Below, one piece after another: positions 56,658-64,000 of a stretch of 64,000 nucleotides of DNA. This DNA is from Paraspadella gotoi (taxonomy: Eukaryota; Chaetognatha), in assembly GCA_051294375.1 (NCBI GenBank), contig CM119268.1, forward strand, positions 5,569,221 through 5,633,220, in the 5' to 3' direction. The position numbers were made by a program, and so were the translations under genes. The notes below the pieces were generated by a model. That model did no database searches. It had not been told where the DNA came from and saw only the letters and a list, made by a program, of their open reading frames with translations. The stretch's first letter is position 1; each line of letters begins with the position of its first letter.

Positions 56658-57295
56658 AAAAAAGTAACATGGATGCTCCGCGTTTGCGGCATCTATGCTG
56701 AAAGCTTGCGGCATTAGGTAATAAAATTTTCAAGACATTTCATCGCGTAGTATAAAATAATGTTTCCCTGCCTTAGATGCTTTGTCGGTTGGCGTTGGTT
56801 TAAGAGATAAATCTGTTGCAGAAGGACGACCAATTGAAGACCCACAATGCCGCGCGAAAAGAATTGGAACGACTAATATAAAATTATCTATATTTGTTTA
56901 AATATCTAATAAATGAGTTTTCTTGCAGTTGACCTAGGATTTTGGACTATACATTCCGTAACAGCCGCATTTCAGAGTTAAATTCTATTAAACTATCATT
57001 GCAGATAACAGATTATCAAATAGCTCGACTCACTTGGTTTCTCGGTCTTTTCTGCGGATTGATAAATCAGTTGGATTCTAACCCACACCTAAGTAGAGAA
57101 ATAAAAAAATATTAAATCTAGACAATTCAAACCCATCAATCTCTAATTTTAAACAATTGAATCTACAAGCTGAACTTCTTGTGTTTTTCCTAGTGAATTT
57201 AATTCCCCTTTTCTTCTTTAATAACAAAATAAATCCTTTCATATACGCGGAGTAAGATGCTTAGGGAACGAAAATAAAAACCTCCCAAAAACAAA
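56658..57295. other. Unique non-coding DNA
   Basis: Not low-complexity, but every frame has frequent stops. Several TTGCAG sites (56,811, 56,925, 56,999) could be splice acceptors, yet no coding block follows them. I see no gene. Confidence 0.4.
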
Positions 57296-57303
57296 TAGGA
57301 GGC

Positions 57304-57307
<4 letters not shown>

Positions 57308-57342
<35 letters not shown>

Positions 57343-57555
57343 GAGAGAGAGGGGGGGGGACGGAGGGCAGGGAGGGAAAGTGAGAGAAAGGGAGGAAGAA
57401 AGAGAAAGGTAGGAAGACAAAGAGAGGGAGAGAAAGAGAGAAAAAGAGATAGAAAGAGAGAGAAAGAGAGAGAAGCGGACTCGGGGAGACAGGAAGAGAG
57501 AGAGAGGAGAGAGGAGAGAGAGAAAGAGAGAGGGGAGAAAGAGAGAGAATAAAAA
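57308..57555. repeat. (GA)n-rich purine tract
   Basis: About 250 bases of GA/GGA/GAAA repeats, interrupted by a short unique segment at 57,475-57,490. Confidence 0.95.
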
Positions 57556-58017
57556 GAAAGAAATTTGTCTTAAGACTTAAAAGAGGATCGAGTTAGTTTG
57601 TTAAGTCGTGGGAAAAGGAAAAGTCTAGGAAATAACGGGAGATTAAGGAAAAGAACTAGAAAAGAAAAGGAAAAGAAGAAAGAAGAAAATAAGAATAAAG
57701 GAGAAAAGGAAAAAGAAAAAAAACCTACTACTACAAAGGAAAAAAAATTTGGGACTTGTGAGTTGTGATCGCCCAAAAAATATGAGTCTGCCCTGATTCA
57801 CTATCGCAGGTGGTCAGTGAAATAAGATGGTGAGTGTGAGAAAGGAGATTCTGGGGGGAGGAGGAGGAGGAGGAGGAGGAGGAAAAGGAGGAAGAGGTGA
57901 AGAAGAATGAAAGTACGGTGAAGTTTTTTCGAAGGTCGAAGAAAAAAATGATAAAAGAAAACAAAAGAGCAACGAAGAAAAACAAGATGGAGGACGAAAA
58001 GGAAAGGAAGAAAAGGA

Positions 58018-58265
58018 AGGGCAAAGTGAGAGAGTAAGCAAAGGAGAAAAGGAAGGGGGAAGTGAGAGAGAAAGCAACGGAGAAAAGGAAGAGGGAAATG
58101 AGAGAGGAAGCAAAGGAGAAAAGGAAGGGGGAAGTGAGAGAGGAAGCAAAGGAGAAAAGGAAGGAGGAAGTGAGAGAGGAAGCAAAGGAGAAAAGGAAGG
58201 AGGAAGTGACAGAGAAGCAAAGGAGAAAAGGAAGGGAGAAGTGAGAGAGTAAGCAAAGGAGGAAG
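58018..58265 (+). repeat. 36-bp minisatellite, about 7 copies
   Basis: Each unit is gagaaaaggaaggnggaagt followed by gagagaggaagcaaag. Because 36 is a multiple of three, one plus frame (58,038-58,244) encodes 12-residue repeats of the type EEAKEKRKEEVR, a charged-helix pattern. A stop at 58,035 and the lack of a good start argue against a gene. Confidence 0.9.
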
Positions 58266-58649
58266 ACAATGAAGTAAAAAAATTGGAGGAAGATGCAAAA
58301 ACTTTTTTCTCCTTTCCTTTTTTCCCCATCCCTTCCTTTCTTTTCTTTTCCCCTTTCCTCGTTTTCCCTTTCTTTTTACCGTTTTCTCAACAATCTTTTA
58401 CTACTTTCTCCTCCTCCTCTCCCTTTCCTTTATTCTTCCTTCTTTCTCTTCTTTCTCTTTCTTCTTCTTTCCTTCGCTTAATCCTCAGCAAAACGAATTG
58501 AGCCTCTTTCTCACTAGCAGATTTTTTTCCCCTAATCCGTCCAAACTTAGAAGAAGAAAAACCTTTTCTTTTACGTCCAGCATTGTTATGTAGTGAAGAC
58601 AGGATTTTTCTTAAAGTGACTCTGTCTATCTGACTGTGTGATATATGTC

Positions 58650-58690
58650 TTCCTGTCAGACTGTCTGTCAGTCTGTCTGTCTGTCTTTCG
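58650..58690. repeat. (GTCT)n repeat
   Basis: About eight ctgt/gtct tetranucleotides. Confidence 0.9.
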
Positions 58691-58815
58691 TAAGTTTAAA
58701 GCGGAACACACCAGGTCGTCTTAGTTTATACTTGGCTGTAAAGTGATGACACGGGTATAGCAAAAGATTTTCTTTGTGTATAAGTTTAATAAATCTAGAA
58801 AAAAAATGATTTATG

Positions 58816-58817
58816 GA

Positions 58818-58873
<56 letters not shown>

Positions 58874-58998
58874 AAAAAAGAAAGATAGAAAGAAAGAAAG
58901 AAAGAAAGAAAGAGAGAAAGAAGGAAAGAAAAAAGAAATAAAGAAAGAAAGAAAGAAATAAAGAAAAAGAGAAAGAAAGAAAGACAGAAAGAAAGAAA
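58816..58998. repeat. (GAAA)n tetranucleotide microsatellite
   Basis: About 40 units with occasional variants; all overlapping Lys/Glu or Phe/Leu/Ser frames are artefacts. Confidence 0.97.
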
Positions 58999-59146
58999 GC
59001 TAGATTCGGGATCCAGCCTTGAAATTTTCTGCCCGCGATCCAAGATTGAGATTTCATCTTTTCTTCCAGATGCGATATTTTCATCCACTGACTCCCGAGG
59101 GAGTTCAGAGAGGGATAAAAGNNNNNNNNNNNNNNNNNNNNNNNNN

Positions 59147-60260
59147 GAGGGGAGAGGGAGAGCGGGAGACAAAGGAAGAAGATGGGCAGGGCGAGCAGGG
59201 AGGTTAGCGGAAGAGAGGCGAGCCGGGGAGACAGGAGAGGCAGAGGGAGGCGAACCGAGAGGGAGAGGGAGCACAGAGCGAATGAAGAGATGGAGACGGC
59301 GGAGAGGGAGTACGTCTAGCGGAACTGAGCAGACACGGACGTGACATGCAGGGAGCAGAGCCGGTGGTGAGCTGGACAGTAATAGTGGAGTTAATCGAAA
59401 CGAGGTAATGAGAAACCGTGAACTCACAGAGAGAAAGAAAGAAAGGAAAGACGAGCAGAGAGAGAGAGAGACGATAAAGTGATCCGCACGTCGACTATTT
59501 ATTAAACGAACTGGATATTCCTATAATTGATTGTACCGATGTTCATTAGTTATCTTATTAAAACCCAGAAATAGAACATGTGAAAACAAGAAAGACAAGA
59601 AACTTACGACCGAAAGGCTCGAGACCCCGCGCGCACAAGAAGCAAGAAGAGATACATCTTACAGATGATGGGGTTTAGTTATTGAATGGAGCAGGTAAAG
59701 GAAAAGATGGAATAAATAATAAGACGTAATAGAAAAATAAAAAATAATAAAAATAGAAATAATATAGGTAAATGATAGTAATAAAGTAGTGATAATCATG
59801 AGAAAATATATGAAAAGACGGAGTGAACATAAAACTAGAAAAAGCTCACGCAAAATACAAATATTCATACTCGATAATATCACCGGAAGAAACACGAAAA
59901 ACCAGAAAAACAAACTGGGCAAACAAATAGTAACTGGAAAAGCTGATTTTGCGTGTCAGAGCCCGTCTCAGAGCATTTAAGCGCAGAGAGGCGCAGATGG
60001 ACCACGAGAACGCAGGAATAAATAGAACGACAAGCGGAACGCAGGAACGGACGAACGCGAGAGAGGAAGCGGAACGACGCACGTAATGCACGAACTGTAC
60101 GGAGCGATGATACACTGATGACCTAGGAAGTACAGGAACGAACAGAACGAGATTAACAGCCAACACGATTAGACAAAACAAACCGATTGGTCATTTCGAC
60201 CATTTTCCCGTACTTCCCGGGCGTTTATTGCTAGTCTGTATTGTCTTGAGATGAGAGAAA
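59147..60260. other. Purine-rich then AT-rich DNA without a recognised gene
   Basis: It starts with GA/GGA-rich sequence after a 25-N gap at 59,122-59,146. A segment at 59,980-60,080 repeats gcaggaa, gaacga and gcggaacg. No coding support. Confidence 0.4.
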
Positions 60261-60289
60261 AAAGGAGAGAGAGAGAAGAGAGGAGAGAG

Positions 60290-60333
<44 letters not shown>

Positions 60334-60474
60334 GAATGAGAGGCGAAGACTAGGACTTGGAAAAAGAAATACCAGCCAACCTAATTAGTAAACAGATAAT
60401 CATAAAAAAAACAAGAATTAAAAAAAACGCAAAAATGAGCCGACCGAAGAGACGAGAGCATGAGAGAGACACTT

Positions 60475-60507
<33 letters not shown>

Positions 60508-60510
60508 TAA
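60260..60510. repeat. Two (GA)n tracts
   Basis: GA repeats at 60,265-60,330 and 60,476-60,507, separated by unique sequence. Confidence 0.9.
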
Positions 60511-61039
60511 GGACTTCGGCGACGCAATTTCATTTCAAGATATTTTTTTTCACTTTCCATTTTATTCCTTTCTTTCTTTCTTTTCTTTTTCTTTCTCTTT
60601 TCCATTTTCAAAATATATGGGCCATTTTCTTTTTCGAAAGAGGAACCCAGATTTTTCTTTTTTCTTCTCTTTTTTTTACCTTCATTTCTTTTTTCTTTAT
60701 TTTACAAATTTTTTCCCTATTTTTTTAAATTTTTTTCTTTTCTTCGTTTTCTTTTTTCTCCATTTTTTTTTTTAAATTAAATTACATTTTTCTCTTTCAC
60801 TTTTTTTCGTCTAAAACCTGAGTGTTTCGCTTTAAAGCTTTAACTTTTATCTTTTGTGAAAATTAAGGACGAAAAGAAATAATTAAGGGAGAAAGAAGAA
60901 AAATTAAGGGATAGAGAAAATAAAAATTAGGGCAAAAAGAATAAAATAAAGAGAAAGAGAGAGAAAAAAAACAAGAAACTCTCTGAGGTAAAAAAAAATT
61001 CATTGAAAGTTCGGGAAAAAATTTAAAAGATTCGTTGAT

Positions 61040-61150
61040 GAAAAGTAAAGTGACGGAAAGTAACAGTGAAAGTGAAGGATACTCACAGTGAAAGTGAGCG
61101 ATAAAGACAGTAAAAGTGATGGAAAGTGAAAGTGAAAATGAGAATAAGAA
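61040..61150 (+). repeat. Short tandem of AGTGAAAGTGA-type units
   Basis: Repeated aaagtga, agtgaaagtga and acagtgaaagtga with variation. Confidence 0.7.
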
Positions 61151-61306
61151 ACTCAACGGATACGAATCTTCACAACGGGAGTGAAAGTGACAGAAAGAAA
61201 CTCGAAGTCGGAAAAAGTTGAAAACTCGAGATCCGCACTTTTTTTTCTTCTTTATTGATAATCGATAACAAATTCTTGTTTTTCTTTTTTCCTCTCTCTC
61301 TCTCTC

Positions 61307-61832
61307 NNNNNNNNNNNNNNNNNNNNNNNNNNNNNNNNNNNNNNNNNNNNNNNNNNNNNNNNNNNNNNNNNNNNNNNNNNNNNNNNNNNNNNNNNNNNNN
61401 NNNNNNNNNNNNNNNNNNNNNNNNNNNNNNNNNNNNNNNNNNNNNNNNNNNNNNNNNNNNNNNNNNNNNNNNNNNNNNNNNNNNNNNNNNNNNNNNNNNN
61501 NNNNNNNNNNNNNNNNNNNNNNNNNNNNNNNNNNNNNNNNNNNNNNNNNNNNNNNNNNNNNNNNNNNNNNNNNNNNNNNNNNNNNNNNNNNNNNNNNNNN
61601 NNNNNNNNNNNNNNNNNNNNNNNNNNNNNNNNNNNNNNNNNNNNNNNNNNNNNNNNNNNNNNNNNNNNNNNNNNNNNNNNNNNNNNNNNNNNNNNNNNNN
61701 NNNNNNNNNNNNNNNNNNNNNNNNNNNNNNNNNNNNNNNNNNNNNNNNNNNNNNNNNNNNNNNNNNNNNNNNNNNNNNNNNNNNNNNNNNNNNNNNNNNN
61801 NNNNNNNNNNNNNNNNNNNNNNNNNNNNNNNN
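61307..61832. other. Assembly gap (526 N) beside (CT)n
   Basis: The left edge is (CT)n, the right edge is poly-A, as at 56,257-56,657. Confidence 0.95.
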
Positions 61833-62472
61833 AAAAAAAAAACAAACTAAACAAAATCGTAAATTAAATAAAAAATTAGTTAAAAAAGAAAAATTAACAA
61901 ACTTGTTAAGACAAAAAATAAGTCATTTTGCTACAAGTTCTCGTTTAACAATTTATCGGTTGGTTGGTCATGTCTGTCTGTTGTTCAGCCAAACAGACGT
62001 TTTAAACACGCGTAACTAACGTGACACTGAATTATTTTAGTTGCTACTTGGTGGTTAATATTATACTATTCTTTGTAGTTATTGATTATACATATGAACC
62101 TCGTTCTTTCTTGGCAACGGAACTAAAACGGAAATAGAAGCATAACAATTGATTCAACAAAAATAAATAAATAAATAAATAGTCAAAACATTTTGATTGA
62201 TAAGAACGAGAAATTGTCAAATGCTTAATTAGGCCAGAGACGCGATGAGCAAAGACGAGAAACGACCGGCCCAATAAAAGGAATGATAAAATTAAGTGTG
62301 TGAGACTGATGAAATATATTAATTAATAATTAAACTTGATAAATTAATAAATATTTTTAACAATTCAGTTATTGAAACAAAAAGTCGGAGAACAAAAGAG
62401 ATGAAATCTACAAAAGAAGTAAAAGAAATAAAAAAGACAATTTTCCACAAAAGTAGCGTAACAACGACAGAG

Positions 62473-62613
<141 letters not shown>

Positions 62614-63019
62614 AAGGGAGGAAGGGAGAGAAATTTAAATTGAATTTGAATTGAAATTTATTGCATACGTCCGCGTACGGTGTAGACGGTACACACGGCA
62701 CAGAGTTTCTCTTTAAAAAAGAAAAGAAAATAAAGCAAAAAACAGGAAAGGGAAGAGCCACTGTGTGACGCACAGTGACATGTTAAAGAGAAAAACGACG
62801 GAAAATTCCTGTCGTTAAAATTTCTCGTCGTCGAAGTCTCGTTTCTTGGGGTCAAAGGTTGAGAAGAGGTTTGAGGGTCGAAGGTTGAGATGGGGAGAAG
62901 AGAGATGAGAGAGAGAGAGAGAGAGGGAGGGGAGAGAGGGAAGGGAGGAGAGGGAAGGTTCAATGGAAGATGATCAAATATAAGTATAAGTATGAGTTTT
63001 GCCTTTAGCATTCGTACAG

Positions 63020-63197
63020 TCTCTCTCTCTCTCTCTCTCTCTCTTCTTCTCTTCTCTCTCTGNNNNNNNNNNNNNNNNNNNNNNNNNGTGTGTGGGGAGA
63101 GGGAGGGGAAGAAGGGGAGGAGGGAGGAGGAGGAGTGGGGGAAAGAGGGAGAGGGAGGAGAGAGGGATGAGGGGAGAAGGGAAGGGCGAGAGGGAAG

Positions 63198-63235
<38 letters not shown>
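63020..63235. repeat. (CT)n, 25-N gap and purine-rich tract
   Basis: CT repeats to 63,062, gap at 63,063-63,087, a G/A-rich stretch (gggaggag type) to about 63,200, then CT repeats to 63,232. Confidence 0.95.
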
Positions 63236-64000
63236 CCTTTCCCTCTCCCTTATCTAACGACTCATGAGTTCGTTAAAAATATCTTAACTCCCAAAAAATC
63301 CAGATTAGGGATGAAAATATCGAGGACCGAAAATATACTAAAGAATAGTCTAAAACAGTTTTTAAAAAAAATAAAATTTATCATTTTCATCGAAACTTAT
63401 GTTCAAAAAGATAATTCTTTATATCCTGGTTTTTAAGGAATGTTTTCCTTTTTTTTTCCAGACGAGAACACTTTTCACGCTCACATGTTCAATTAAACGA
63501 ATAAAATCCCCGCCTTTTTTTTACGGATCGATGTCATCCCTAAAACATTTCAATCCCCCCAACATCCCTCGTTCGGCGCCTGGAACTTCACTTCCCTCCA
63601 ATTTTTCACATTCGAGTTCATCCCTAAATCACTTTGTGCACTCAAAAAAAAAAAAAAAAAAAAAGGATAAAGGGGAAAAAAAAGGAAGAAACAAAGGAGA
63701 TCTAAAAATAGCATCGCTCGACGCCACGAGTAAAATTGATGGCGAAGAATAGAAGCTTCCTTCCTCCCCCCCCCTTCCTCCTCTGCTTGACACTTAAAAG
63801 TGGAGGGAGGAAAGCTGTTGCTTGCATCGGGAAGGAAGCAACGGAAAAGGGGGCGAGGGAAAGGGATAACGTGCTTGGTTTCCGTCGCGGATTGGAGGGA
63901 TCGATTGCTTGTATAAGCCTGAGCTTGGCGAGAAAAAAACCGGGGTTCCATGGACGATAATTTTAAATGTAAAGCTATAATTAATTTATTCGTATATTTT
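63236..64000. other. Non-coding DNA to the window end
   Basis: No recognisable gene. Contains a poly-A run at 63,642-63,664 and C/T-rich segments near 63,760-63,785. Confidence 0.4.

Noticed and set aside
58038-58244. Charged 12-residue repeat protein
   Set aside because: The frame is limited to a 36-bp minisatellite, with a stop immediately before it and no supported start.

Overview
The window is metazoan nuclear DNA. Evidence for this is AT-rich sequence with short GT-AG introns (about 250-580 bp), FLYWCH and C2H2 zinc-finger transcription-factor genes, tRNA-derived SINE-like repeats and dense (GA)n/(CT)n and (GTC)n microsatellites. I cannot name the species; an invertebrate is likely. 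Seventeen N gaps are present, eight of them exactly 25 N, so this is a draft long-read scaffold. Several structures here are probably assembly products.

Region 1-12,600 holds the credible genes, a plus-strand cluster of FLYWCH/C2H2 paralogues. They are the 3' end of one member (1-600), a truncated copy of its C-terminal module (1,001-1,240), a complete-looking two-exon gene (2,466-5,296, about 860 aa), and a larger gene with at least three exons (7,735-12,590) that has two FLYWCH domains, three repeated finger pairs, a long Lys/Glu tract and a frame break near 10,370-10,480. The family layout is a FLYWCH domain split by a phase-0 intron, then a pair of C2H2 fingers, then a charged or Gln-rich linker, then a sumoylation-consensus tetrapeptide, then a conserved C-terminal block of three unusual fingers. 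They look like DNA-binding regulators made by local tandem duplication.

Region 12,600-19,475 is non-coding: SINE-like repeats, minisatellites and pyrimidine tracts. Region 19,476-23,604 is a compositionally distinct insert with possible broken coding remnants that I cannot classify. From 24,328 to 36,231 the sequence is the reverse complement of 6,981-18,558 with many single-base indels, so the second gene appears again, broken, on the minus strand. The junction near 24,360 is a near-perfect fold-back. An uncorrected palindromic long read is the simplest explanation, though a real inverted duplication is possible.

Region 36,245-64,000 has no gene I can defend. It contains a direct copy of the 18,781-19,475 unit, a strongly G-poor stretch (37,553-40,085) that resembles a corrupted copy of that unit, two scaffold-join duplications (around 43,505-43,514 and 49,610-52,905), degenerate CCTAA/TTAGG-like repeats, a tandem CACGTG-bearing repeat, and long microsatellites in which most larger gaps lie.
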